Notes under the pieces: generated by a model
Seen by the model: only the letters and a program-made list of their open reading frames with translations
What the model was told of the DNA's origin: nothing
The model's database searches: none
Part shown: piece after piece, positions 7,668-15,984 of the stretch
Layout of the letters: each line of letters opens with the position of its first letter
How positions within the stretch are numbered: the first letter of the stretch is position 1
From: Micavibrio_A sp964539025
GTDB lineage: Bacteria; Pseudomonadota; Alphaproteobacteria; Micavibrionales; Micavibrionaceae
Reading direction: 5' to 3'
Length of the DNA stretch: 64,000 bases
Assembly: GCA_964539025.1 (NCBI GenBank)
Contig: CAZIFA010000004.1
Location: forward strand, 62,001 to 126,000
Position numbers and translations under genes: made by a program

Positions 7668-8441
7668 ATGAGTTTGACTCTCAAGCAAAAATTGCAGGAA
7701 CTTTATGAAGGCGAAGGTGCGAAAGCGCACAGGTTCCGGTATTTTCTGCTGGGCATGGATGTGGCGACGCTGTGCTTCCTCGTCCTTTCCTCATTCTATT
7801 ACGGCCACGTCTGGGTTGACTGGCTGGAATGGGTGTTCGGGTTTTATATCCTGACCGATTTTCTGGCGCGGCTTTATATCGCGCCGGACCCGTTCAAATT
7901 CCTGACCAAGCCGTACAGCATCATCGACATGCTGGTGGTGATTTCATTCTTTCTCCCCCTCGCGGGGCAGCAGTTGGCGTTTTTACGGGCGCTGAGCGTG
8001 ACGCGATTGTTGCGCTCCACGCGGCTCTTGGAAAAACTCCGCAAGGATTTTTCATTCTTTCACAAATATGAAGACATGCATATCAGCGCGATCAATTTGC
8101 TGCTCTTTATCTTCGTCATGACGGAATTGGTGTTTCAGACGCAGGTGGCGGACAACGAAAAGATTCTTAATTTCGTAGACGCGATGTATTTCACCGTGAC
8201 GACACTCACCACCACGGGATTTGGTGATATCGTGCTGGAGGGAACGCTCGGGCGCATCCTCACGATCATCATCATGATTTTCGGGGTGTCGTTGTTTTTA
8301 CGATTGATCCAGACCATGTTGCGGCCCCATAAGGTGCGGTTCCCGTGTCATGCCTGCGGGCTTTATCTGCATGATCGCGACGCGGTGCATTGCAAAGGAT
8401 GCGGTGTTGTTCTCAACATTCCCGATGAAGGATTGTGTTGA
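7668..8441 (+). CDS. Voltage-gated-type potassium channel with a C-terminal zinc ribbon
   Basis: A 257-residue inner-membrane ion channel. It has an S1-S4-like region (hydrophobic stretches around residues 25-100, and an S4-like VTRLLRSTRLLEKLRK rich in Arg), a pore helix, and the K+ selectivity filter TTTGFGD at 181-187, followed by an inner helix. After the last helix comes CHACGLYLHDRDAVHCKGCG, a CxxC...CxxC zinc-ribbon-like tail that takes the place of a RCK regulatory domain. ATG at 7668 is used rather than a TTG at 7650. The stop overlaps the next start as TGATG. Confidence 0.88.
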   Translation: MSLTLKQKLQELYEGEGAKAHRFRYFLLGMDVATLCFLVLSSFYYGHVWVDWLEWVFGFYILTDFLARLYIAPDPFKFLTKPYSIIDMLVVISFFLPLAGQQLAFLRALSVTRLLRSTRLLEKLRKDFSFFHKYEDMHISAINLLLFIFVMTELVFQTQVADNEKILNFVDAMYFTVTTLTTTGFGDIVLEGTLGRILTIIIMIFGVSLFLRLIQTMLRPHKVRFPCHACGLYLHDRDAVHCKGCGVVLNIPDEGLC

Positions 8442-10261
8442 TGGAAAAATCCGTCGTCATACACAAAGAGCTTGTGTGCGTCAGCGTTGCCTCCTTTTTT
8501 CTGTGTCTCTACATATGGTGGATTACGGGGCGCCCTGACGCCAACCTGATAGCGGCGCACGATTATTTGGACAGTATTTTTCTTTATGATGTCGTGCGCG
8601 GCAGACAGGAAAATTTCCTGTTTGATTTTTCCTATGTTATTCCACAGTTCTCCGGCCTTCCTTTGAACGCGCTGGCCCTGCGAGATTTTGGAATCGGTGA
8701 GAATATGTACTTATTTCTTTCACCTTTTACCGCCTATGCTGTGAATTACGCTGCCGCAATTATCGTATCGTTTGCGGGTTTTTATCTTTTAGGGCGCGAT
8801 TATCTTATCAAAAACAAGGACAATCTGGTTGTCCTGTCTGCGCTGCTTTTGTTTGCGTTTATGTATGCGGTCTTGCCCCATAAGCCGCAGAGACTAGTCG
8901 GAATTGCGATGTTGCCGCTATTGTATTGGGCAGCGGCAAATATCTGGCATGAAAGGCATAAGGCGCTTAGCTGGATCGTGTGGTTGCTTTATCCTTTTTA
9001 CGCATATCTTCACTATAACGGGTTTGCGGTGGCGCTTGGGCTTGGCGTGTTTTCAGGCATTCTAGTTTTATTGAGAAGGCCGCAGGCCTTGCGGTTTTGC
9101 GTTTTGACCCTCCTATTTGGTGCGGTGTACGCCTTTGTTGAAATCAGAAACATTCTGGTAATTTTGTCGCCGGAGCATAATTTTGAATCGCTGCGGTCTG
9201 ATATTATTGTCGCAGCAGGCGGAGTTTCGTCATGGCTAACATGGGACACTGCCTCGAGATATCTAAGTACGGTTTTTTTCCTAAATGGCCATCATCATAT
9301 TGCAAATAATATGCGTGGAATGAATGAGGCTTTGTGGCTGGTTATGGCCTCATGCGCCTTGATATGCGTGATCAAGGTGTTTCTCGAAAGAAAATCCGTC
9401 GTTCCAAATTATTTGCCCAGGCACCTTAGGTTTTCATTAATTCTGATCGGCATTTATCTGGTTATTGGATCTATCAGTTTTTTAGATACTCTTTTCCCTG
9501 TGTTTTATCATACGCTTGGCATTCCTCTTCCTCTACGGCGTATAGACACGCTGGCGTTTCCGCTTTTGTCGATGGCGTGCCTATTGTCGTTGCTGGCATT
9601 ATCGGATGTGCTTGCAGGAAAGTTTCGCTTCCTGATCCTTCTTCCTTGTTTGTATCTTCTGGGGGTGGTGTTTGATAACAACCATACATCTGGCCAGCAG
9701 TGGCTTGCGGATACGGGGCGTGCGCAGGCCTATGAGCCTGACCGATTCAATCTTTATCATTCCCTGGAGGGCCGATACAGCATCAAGGAATATTTTTTGA
9801 CGGAGGCATTTGAAGATATGGCGGACGTGCTAAAAAAGCGCGTTGGCCCGACCGACTCCTACCGTACATTGAGCATAGGTTTGTCGCCTACCAAGGCACA
9901 ATATAACGGCTATCAAACTATTGACGGCTATTTTTATAATTATCCGGTAAAGATGTACGACACATTGTACTGGCCTGTGGTAAAACCCGAATTTAAAGAC
10001 ATGGGAATGGGACGCAAGGAAGCGCTGGAGGCTTATATGACGAGGCTTTATGCTCCCGTTGCGCCCGCTAATAGGTCAAAGACCGGGATTTCACCACATT
10101 ACGACTGGTGTTATTTTACGAAGATCGGCGGGAGGATTGTATTTTCCGCGTATTACATTAACAATGCAGGCATACAGGGGCTCGGTTATATAGGTCAATA
10201 CGGCCCGGTTCATGTCTATGACGTATCAGGCGAAAGGGTTTGCAGTCGTGCAAGAAGTTAG
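8441..10261 (+). CDS. Multipass membrane protein, GT-C-like glycosyltransferase (YkoS/DUF6044-like)
   Basis: A 606-residue protein with about a dozen hydrophobic segments over residues 10-430, then a soluble C-terminal domain of about 170 residues. The first periplasmic loop carries acidic residues in AAHDYLDSIFLYDVV, in the position where GT-C enzymes hold their catalytic Asp. The layout resembles DUF6044/YkoS and YfhO-like proteins, which in Gram-positive bacteria work with a polyprenyl-phosphate sugar synthase. The very next gene encodes such a synthase, which supports this reading. I infer transfer of a lipid-linked sugar onto an envelope polymer; acceptor and sugar are unknown. The start overlaps the channel stop as TGATG. 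Confidence 0.7.
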   Translation: MEKSVVIHKELVCVSVASFFLCLYIWWITGRPDANLIAAHDYLDSIFLYDVVRGRQENFLFDFSYVIPQFSGLPLNALALRDFGIGENMYLFLSPFTAYAVNYAAAIIVSFAGFYLLGRDYLIKNKDNLVVLSALLLFAFMYAVLPHKPQRLVGIAMLPLLYWAAANIWHERHKALSWIVWLLYPFYAYLHYNGFAVALGLGVFSGILVLLRRPQALRFCVLTLLFGAVYAFVEIRNILVILSPEHNFESLRSDIIVAAGGVSSWLTWDTASRYLSTVFFLNGHHHIANNMRGMNEALWLVMASCALICVIKVFLERKSVVPNYLPRHLRFSLILIGIYLVIGSISFLDTLFPVFYHTLGIPLPLRRIDTLAFPLLSMACLLSLLALSDVLAGKFRFLILLPCLYLLGVVFDNNHTSGQQWLADTGRAQAYEPDRFNLYHSLEGRYSIKEYFLTEAFEDMADVLKKRVGPTDSYRTLSIGLSPTKAQYNGYQTIDGYFYNYPVKMYDTLYWPVVKPEFKDMGMGRKEALEAYMTRLYAPVAPANRSKTGISPHYDWCYFTKIGGRIVFSAYYINNAGIQGLGYIGQYGPVHVYDVSGERVCSRARS

Positions 10262-11207
10262 CGGGACGGTGTCTCCAGAAATATCCGTGGTTGTTCCAGT
10301 GTATAATGAGGCTGGCAATGTCGCTAATCTTGTTCAGGCGATAGATGCTATGCTTAAGAAAGGCATTGGAAAAACTTATGAGCTTATTCTTGTCGATGAC
10401 GGCTCTACCGATGGCACGACGGAAAAAATTAAACAGCTTTCACTGGATTTTCCAAACATTGTTCCGATTTCATTTGTAAGAAATTATGGGCAGTCTGCGG
10501 CAATGCAGGCCGGATTTGATCATGCAAAGGGCGAGATCATAGTAACGATGGATGGCGATTTGCAGAATGATCCGGGTGATGTTCCGGCAATGCTAAAAAT
10601 GCTGGTTGATGAATCCGCTGATATGGTTTCAGGATGGCGGAAAAACCGGCATGACGGATTTGTACGTGTTCTTTTTTCTAAAATTGCAAACCGCATTATT
10701 GGCAAAATATCAGGCCTGCGGCTTCACGATTACGGCTGTTCTCTCAAGGTTTATAAAGCCTCGGCTATTCGCAACATCCGCCTTTACGGAGAACTCCACC
10801 GTTTTATTCCTGCCTTGATTAATGAAATAGGCGGTAAAATAGTGGAAATGGAAGTCAACCACAGGGCGCGGACGTCAGGGCGTTCCAAATACAATCTCGA
10901 CCGTACATTTCGCGTTATGCTGGATTTATTGCTGGTTACTTTTTTGCGGCGTTACCTGCACAGACCTTTGCACTTCTTCGGGGGCATCGGTATGGCAATG
11001 GGAACGCTGGGGTTTGTAATCTGTATTTATCTAAGCGCCCTTAAGTTTGTGGGAGGGCAGGATATCGGCGATCGGCCCCTGCTTCTTCTTGGCATTACAT
11101 TGATTATGGGCGGCATAATCTTGCTTTCACAGGGAATTAGCGCAGAAATCATGGTCAGGATCATGCATGAAGACGGTGCGCGGCCCCAGTATAGAAAAAT
11201 GGACTGA
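10248..11207 (+). CDS. Polyprenyl-phosphate glycosyltransferase, GtrB/DPM1-like (GT2)
   Basis: About 319 residues. The GT2 domain has VVPVYNEAGN near the start, ILVDDGSTDGT, and the metal-binding stretch VTMDGDLQND. It ends with the GtrB-type tail of two membrane helices (about residues 230-255 and 270-300). The family charges undecaprenyl phosphate with a sugar on the cytosolic face. The start is uncertain: a GTG at 10248 with AAAGGG upstream overlaps the previous gene by 14 bases, while an ATG at 10218 overlaps by 44. It lies between the GT-C-like and methyltransferase genes and probably supplies the lipid-linked donor for the former. Confidence 0.88.
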   Translation: MQEVSGTVSPEISVVVPVYNEAGNVANLVQAIDAMLKKGIGKTYELILVDDGSTDGTTEKIKQLSLDFPNIVPISFVRNYGQSAAMQAGFDHAKGEIIVTMDGDLQNDPGDVPAMLKMLVDESADMVSGWRKNRHDGFVRVLFSKIANRIIGKISGLRLHDYGCSLKVYKASAIRNIRLYGELHRFIPALINEIGGKIVEMEVNHRARTSGRSKYNLDRTFRVMLDLLLVTFLRRYLHRPLHFFGGIGMAMGTLGFVICIYLSALKFVGGQDIGDRPLLLLGITLIMGGIILLSQGISAEIMVRIMHEDGARPQYRKMD

Positions 11208-11209
11208 GC

Positions 11210-11947
11210 ATGGAAAAAGAGGCGCGCGAACAACTCTACCATGAAGAGCGCAACTGGCTAAATCGCGGTCGGACGCGGCTGATGGAATCTTTGCTGGAAT
11301 ACGCCCAGGTTCGTTCCGGCTGCGGGGCTTTGCTTGATATTGGCGCGGGCAGTGGGCATGCGATTGATACGCTGGCGAAATACGGCCCCGTGGATGCTAT
11401 TGAGATTGCCCCGGAAGCGTGGCCCCTTATTGCAAAAAAGCCTGTCCGAACACTATATAAGGAAACGCTTCCTGGCATCAGGATAGTTGAAAAGTACAAT
11501 GTTATCGTCGGCCTGGAGGTCTTGGAACATATCGAAGATGAAAAGGCGGCATTGCAATGGATATCAGATCATCTTGTCGACGGGGGAACGCTTGTTCTGA
11601 CGGTACCTGCCTACCAATGGCTGTTCGGAGCGCACGATGTTGCAAACCATCATTTCAGGCGATACACACGTAGTCGTCTTGTAAAGGCCCTGCCACCGGA
11701 ATTAACGCTGATACATAGCGGCTATCATATGATGGTGCTTTTTCCCCTCGCTCTCATCGCCCGCATTGCGTACAATATTAAATCGAGCGTCAGGACTGGC
11801 ATGCCTGCCAAACAAAAATCCGGCATGCCTGCCTTCATAGACAAGATTTTTTTCAAGATCATGGCTTTTGAGGCATATATGGCAGGGTGCGGCGTGGCGG
11901 CCCCCTGTGGTATGACCGTATATATAGTTGCGCGCAAAATCGGATGA
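11210..11947 (+). CDS. Class I SAM-dependent methyltransferase
   Basis: A 245-residue protein with the SAM-binding motif LLDIGAGSGHAID (about residues 41-53), the motif II acidic region AIEIAPEA, and VIVGLEVLEHIEDE, typical of UbiG/Methyltransf_11-like enzymes. The C-terminal third has a hydrophobic patch (HMMVLFPLALIARIAY) that could touch the membrane. The gene lies two bases after the GtrB-like gene and overlaps the next as ATGA, so it is part of the same coupled set. The likely substrate is a glycolipid or lipid-linked sugar, by context only. Confidence 0.85.
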   Translation: MEKEAREQLYHEERNWLNRGRTRLMESLLEYAQVRSGCGALLDIGAGSGHAIDTLAKYGPVDAIEIAPEAWPLIAKKPVRTLYKETLPGIRIVEKYNVIVGLEVLEHIEDEKAALQWISDHLVDGGTLVLTVPAYQWLFGAHDVANHHFRRYTRSRLVKALPPELTLIHSGYHMMVLFPLALIARIAYNIKSSVRTGMPAKQKSGMPAFIDKIFFKIMAFEAYMAGCGVAAPCGMTVYIVARKIG

Positions 11948-12846
11948 GCGTTTTCGAAAATTTTCAAAAATTCTTGAAATCTACGACTGTGCGCTGGAGC
12001 TCCTGCGTAGTCTTTACGGCGCTGTTTTTATATTGGCTGGCGCACTACGATTTTTTAAGTGCGCTGAAGAATGTAGAGCCTTTACGATTTGCGATGTTCT
12101 GTGCGGCTTCCGCCCTAATGTTGTTCTTGATGCAGTTTTTCAGGGGCTGGAGACTGTCCTGCTTGCTATCCGGACGTATGGTCCGGCCGGATAAGGCGGC
12201 ATATCAGGTGTCTATCCTCCATAATTTTTACGCCATGTTAATTCCAGCAAGGCTTGGTGAGTTGTCTTTTTTACCCTTGTCGAAGCGTTTTGGTTTGAAC
12301 ACGCCGGATTCTCTTAAAATGCTTTTGCATATGCGGCTATTTGACCTGTTTTTGGTGATCCTGCTTTTTCTGGCGTCGGGCAAAGCGTTCTGGCACGCCG
12401 TGGATATATCTTTTTCCCCGTATATGTATGTCATCCCGATCGCAGCGTTGATCGGGATCGCCTTGTTTATGCGGCGATATGTTGTAATGGCCTATACATG
12501 GCTTTCCATGGAGTTCCGGTTGCTTCGTCCTGTGCTGTTGCTCAGCCTGTTTATCATACTATGCCATACCGCCGGAACTTGGCTTATGGTTCAAGCCTTT
12601 GATATTCCGCTTACATTATGGCAGACAACTTCCATCGTTGCTGCTGGTATGCTTGCTTTTGCCCTGCCCTTGAGCGGTGTGGCTAATGTGGGTCCTTATC
12701 ATGCCGTATGGATTCTAGCCGCGGGACTTTACAGTGTAAACGCGGATTTAACTTTAGCGGCCGGAACAATTTATCATCTTTTGGCACTTATAAGCCTTGG
12801 GCTGCAAGCTGCCTTTATACTATTGCGCCCGCCGAATATTGGCTAA
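11944..12846 (+). CDS. UPF0104 / lysylphosphatidylglycerol-synthase TM-region family membrane protein
   Basis: A 300-residue integral membrane protein with about eight hydrophobic segments. Conserved-looking family features are the FRGWR stretch early on, LIPARLGELSFLPL in the middle and LSGVANVGPYHAVW near the end. Family members (AglD-like, MprF N-terminal-like) have been proposed to act as lipid flippases or membrane-glycolipid helpers. The ATGA overlap with the methyltransferase ties it to the GT-C/GtrB set, where moving a lipid-linked sugar across the membrane is a plausible task. That role is inferred. Confidence 0.8.
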   Translation: MSVFENFQKFLKSTTVRWSSCVVFTALFLYWLAHYDFLSALKNVEPLRFAMFCAASALMLFLMQFFRGWRLSCLLSGRMVRPDKAAYQVSILHNFYAMLIPARLGELSFLPLSKRFGLNTPDSLKMLLHMRLFDLFLVILLFLASGKAFWHAVDISFSPYMYVIPIAALIGIALFMRRYVVMAYTWLSMEFRLLRPVLLLSLFIILCHTAGTWLMVQAFDIPLTLWQTTSIVAAGMLAFALPLSGVANVGPYHAVWILAAGLYSVNADLTLAAGTIYHLLALISLGLQAAFILLRPPNIG

Positions 12847-12855
12847 GATATCTCC

Positions 12856-14139
12856 ATGACAGAGCCAGCCTTTACAGACGTTCGTCCCCGCCCGTTTTAC
12901 ACAAAGCTCTATTTCTGGGTGGTGCTGGGCATTGCGGCTGGCGTCGCGCTCGGGCATTTCGCGCCGGAGTATGGTGTGGCGATGAAGCCGTTCGGTGATG
13001 CATTCATCAAACTGATCAAAATGGTGATCGCGCCCGTTATTTTCTGTACGATTGTCACGGGCATCGCGGGCATGAATTCGCTTTCCGGCGTCGGGCGCGT
13101 GGGCCTCAAAGTCATCATCTATTTCGAAGTGATGACGACCATCGCCCTGATTATCGGGCTGGTGACATCGAACACGATCCGCCCCGGTGACGGCATGAAT
13201 ATTGACCCCGCGAGCCTGGATGCGAGCACGGTTGCCACCTATGCCGAAAAAGCGCAGGCGCAGGGCGGTGTCACCGAATTCCTGCTCAATATTATTCCAA
13301 CCACCTTCACGGGCGCGTTTACCGAAGGCGAAATTTTACAGGTCGTGCTGATTTCTCTTCTCTTCGCCGTTGGTCTCGTGATACTCGGCGAACGCGGCAA
13401 GCCGTTGCTCGGCATGGTGCAGGGGTTTTCGGATGTGATGTTCAAGATAATCGGCATTATCGTAATGCTTGCGCCGTTTGGCGCGTTCGGCGCGATGGCG
13501 TTCACGGTGGGAAAATACGGGATCGTGTCGCTCGGTCCCCTGCTCAATCTTATGCTGGTGTTCTACCTCACATGCGCGTTGTTCGTAGCGATTGCGCTAG
13601 GTGCGGTGATGCGGATCATCGGGCTGCGGTTGTGGCCATTGTTGAAATACCTCAAGGAAGAATTGCTGATCGTACTTGGCACATCGTCTTCCGAAGCCGC
13701 CCTGCCGCGCCTGATTGAAAAGATGATCAAGGCTGGCTGTTCGCGTTCCGTCGTCGGCATGGTGGTGCCGACCGGGTATTCGTTCAATCTCGATGGAACC
13801 TGTATTTACCTGACCATGGCGTCGCTGTTTATCGCGCAGGCGTTGAATATTCATCTGGATATGGGGCAGCAGGCGGTGTTGTTGCTGGTCCTACTGCTCA
13901 CCTCCAAGGGTGCGGCGGGTGTAACGGGCAGCGGGTTCGTGGTTCTGGCCGCGACGATTTCGACCGTCGGACATATGCCTGTCGCGGGCCTAGCCCTCAT
14001 TCTCGGCATAGATCGTTTCATGTCCGAAGCGCGCGCCATCACCAATTTTATCGGCAACGCGGTGGCGACGCTCGTGGTCGCGAAATGGGAAAACGCGGTG
14101 GACATATCCGTTACCCGCGCGGCACTGGACAATGCGTGA
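12856..14139 (+). CDS. dctA: C4-dicarboxylate / amino acid:cation symporter (DctA/GltP family)
   Basis: A 427-residue inner-membrane transporter of the DAACS family. Diagnostic stretches are present in order: the serine-rich reentrant loop GTSSSEAALP, GYSFNLDGT, and the second reentrant loop SKGAAGVTGSGF, followed by the substrate-site helix GIDRFMSEARAITNFIGN. These fit DctA-type uptake of succinate, fumarate or malate with cations, though aspartate/glutamate transport is possible. It begins nine bases after the UPF0104-like gene but looks like an ordinary housekeeping transporter rather than part of the glycan set. Confidence 0.92.
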   Translation: MTEPAFTDVRPRPFYTKLYFWVVLGIAAGVALGHFAPEYGVAMKPFGDAFIKLIKMVIAPVIFCTIVTGIAGMNSLSGVGRVGLKVIIYFEVMTTIALIIGLVTSNTIRPGDGMNIDPASLDASTVATYAEKAQAQGGVTEFLLNIIPTTFTGAFTEGEILQVVLISLLFAVGLVILGERGKPLLGMVQGFSDVMFKIIGIIVMLAPFGAFGAMAFTVGKYGIVSLGPLLNLMLVFYLTCALFVAIALGAVMRIIGLRLWPLLKYLKEELLIVLGTSSSEAALPRLIEKMIKAGCSRSVVGMVVPTGYSFNLDGTCIYLTMASLFIAQALNIHLDMGQQAVLLLVLLLTSKGAAGVTGSGFVVLAATISTVGHMPVAGLALILGIDRFMSEARAITNFIGNAVATLVVAKWENAVDISVTRAALDNA

Positions 14140-14311
14140 CGTTATGATGGCCGAACCGCACCGTCCCGCTTCCGGCGAATTCAGGGCCGATCTGCAAATA
14201 CTGGCTCCCGCCGTGCGGTCCATTTACGGGCGATAAGAATCATTCGCACGGTTGGTTTTGGCCAATCTCTTTTTTGCAGCGCGAAATTAATGCAAAGGTT
14301 GCAAAAAACTA

Positions 14312-14339
14312 TTGCAATAAATGCAATAATTGTTATCAT
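14312..14339 (+). promoter_or_regulatory. Probable sigma-70 promoter for the small membrane gene
   Basis: TTGCAA at 14312-14317, a 16-base spacer, and TATCAT at 14334-14339. The surrounding 80 bases are very AT-rich with repeated TGCAA words. Transcription would start near 14346, about 40 bases before the ATG at 14386. Confidence 0.4.
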
Positions 14340-14385
14340 CATAAGTAATAAACTTATAAGAAACTTTTATCAGGGAGACTATCAC

Positions 14386-14673
14386 ATGAGGTATTCAAAC
14401 TCATTCGCGAACGCGTCTAATTTTGTTAAATCGCTTGCACACGCCCCTCTCCAGACTTTAACCGATACAGGCCGTGGAATTATGACGGGCGTATCGCATC
14501 TTGAAGGAGTCGATAAGGTCACTATGCCTATGTTTCTGGGGCTTGGGCTTACGCTCACCTTTCTTGGTGCTGCCACGCTTGATCCTGTTGCTGTAGGCGT
14601 GGGTTTGTTTGAAGCGGCGAATGGTGCAGGCGCTTATCTTGACATTGGGCAGCACCTGCCGCACGGCCCCTAA
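14386..14673 (+). CDS. Small membrane protein of unknown function
   Basis: A 95-residue protein. The ATG at 14386 is preceded by CAGGGAG at good spacing, so a longer frame starting at 14290 is rejected. The C-terminal half is glycine-rich and hydrophobic (MFLGLGLTLTFLGAATLDPVAVGVGLFEAANGAGAYLDIG) and probably spans the membrane once or twice. No family is recognised. It has its own putative promoter and a strong terminator, so it forms a single-gene transcript between dctA and a convergent glycosyltransferase gene. Confidence 0.62.
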   Translation: MRYSNSFANASNFVKSLAHAPLQTLTDTGRGIMTGVSHLEGVDKVTMPMFLGLGLTLTFLGAATLDPVAVGVGLFEAANGAGAYLDIGQHLPHGP

Positions 14674-14693
14674 TCGTATGAATGATTAGAGAG

Positions 14694-14732
14694 CAGCTCC
14701 GCAGAAGTAATTCTTTGCGGGGCTGTTTTTTT
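14694..14732 (+). terminator. Rho-independent terminator
   Basis: The arm CAGCTCCGCAGAA (14694-14706) pairs with TTCTTTGCGGGGCTG (14711-14725) across a GTAA loop, with a short bulge. Seven T residues follow. It lies just after the small membrane gene and abuts the end of the convergent glycosyltransferase gene, whose transcript may also use it. Confidence 0.85.
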
Positions 14733-15834
14733 AAGCAAGAGATTGCAATAAGTCTTCGAAGCTACGAACTATGCTTCTCTGCTCAAATCTGGATGGCAGT
14801 AGTGATTTCCCTGCCTGTTTTTGCGACAGGGGTGCGGTCATAAGCGCGATAAATTCGGACATCGAGTTTACGATGTGCACAGCGTTCTGCTCGGCTTGCT
14901 GCGCAATTTCATTGATCCCGCCCGCCTCACTCATCGCGATCACGGGCGTGCCGCAGGCGAGCGATTCCAGCGCGACATTGGGCATGCCTTCCCAGCGTGA
15001 AGGCAGTAAAAACGCATCTGCGGCAGCGTAATGCGGCCAGGGATTATCTATATGCCCTAGCAGTTTGACATTGTTGCCAAGATTGAGCGCCTGGATAAGG
15101 GATTCCAGCTCCTCGCGTTGTTCCCCTTCCCCGAGGATGGATAAATGCCATGGTTTTGTCGGGCGGAAATCTTTGAGCGAAAGGATCAGGCGATCAAAGC
15201 CCTTTTGATGGTGCAGTCGGCCCGATGCGACGAAACGAATGGTTTGTGCATCGTTCGTGTTTGTCGATTCATTAAGCTTTGCGTTGATTAGCGCCGTGTT
15301 GACAGGATTATAGAGCAACACATGGTGCAGTCCGTCGATCAAAAGATCATCGTTAAATTCATCAATGATGATCTGTGATGGGCTAATGACCGCATCGGCC
15401 TGACGGTACAGAATCCCGTAGGCCGCTTTGATCAGCGGGGCCAGCAGCGGATGCGTTTCCAAGATGAAGGATGGAACGATGGCTTCGCGGACGATGAATT
15501 TCGTTTTGGGAAAAAGGGGCCGTAACAGCAGCAGCGCAAAATTCATATGCGCCATGGTCGAAACGACGATATCGGGCATTGCGGCCCTAAGCGCGGTATA
15601 AAGTTTAGGAATTGAACGGATAACGCCGTTATGGCCAAGATTGCGTACGGGGATGTCTTTATCAATCAGCTTTTTAAGAGAGCCTTTGGGAATGACGCTG
15701 ATGAAAGATGGCGTGAAGCGCGAACGATCAAGCCCGTTCATCAGGGTAATAAGCACCCGTTCCGCCCCGCCCGCAGACAGGCTTGGCAGGACAAAGACGG
15801 TCTTGAAGGGCGGTTTGCCTTGCTTTGTTTCCAT
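14731..15834 (-). CDS. Glycosyltransferase family 4
   Basis: A 367-residue GT-B enzyme. The N-terminal donor/acceptor loop LPSLSAGGAERVLITLMNGL and the C-terminal nucleotide-sugar region (FVASGRLHHQKGFDRL, then PSRWEGMPNVALESLACGTPVIA with the EX7E motif) define family GT4. The ATG at 15834 fits the family start; a longer frame to 16110 would run into the divergent methyltransferase gene. It is the only minus-strand gene between 14386 and 22834. It is probably a sugar-transfer step in surface polysaccharide synthesis; specificity cannot be read from the sequence. Confidence 0.88.
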   Translation of the reverse strand: METKQGKPPFKTVFVLPSLSAGGAERVLITLMNGLDRSRFTPSFISVIPKGSLKKLIDKDIPVRNLGHNGVIRSIPKLYTALRAAMPDIVVSTMAHMNFALLLLRPLFPKTKFIVREAIVPSFILETHPLLAPLIKAAYGILYRQADAVISPSQIIIDEFNDDLLIDGLHHVLLYNPVNTALINAKLNESTNTNDAQTIRFVASGRLHHQKGFDRLILSLKDFRPTKPWHLSILGEGEQREELESLIQALNLGNNVKLLGHIDNPWPHYAAADAFLLPSRWEGMPNVALESLACGTPVIAMSEAGGINEIAQQAEQNAVHIVNSMSEFIALMTAPLSQKQAGKSLLPSRFEQRSIVRSFEDLLQSLA

Positions 15835-15984
15835 ATTAATAAGATACCTCCATCCGATTTCACCTAAAGCGGCGGGTTCGGTCAAGCCTAAATCATTGAT
15901 ATTTTTGCGCAGCCCTTGAAAAACAGCGATGTCTTGATATTGTTCGGGACGATCTTCATTTCGAACCGAGACAGGCCAGAACAT

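Noticed and set aside
14144..14236. Thirty-codon frame after dctA
   Set aside because: Too short, no ribosome site, no recognisable sequence; may be a decayed gene end but cannot be supported.
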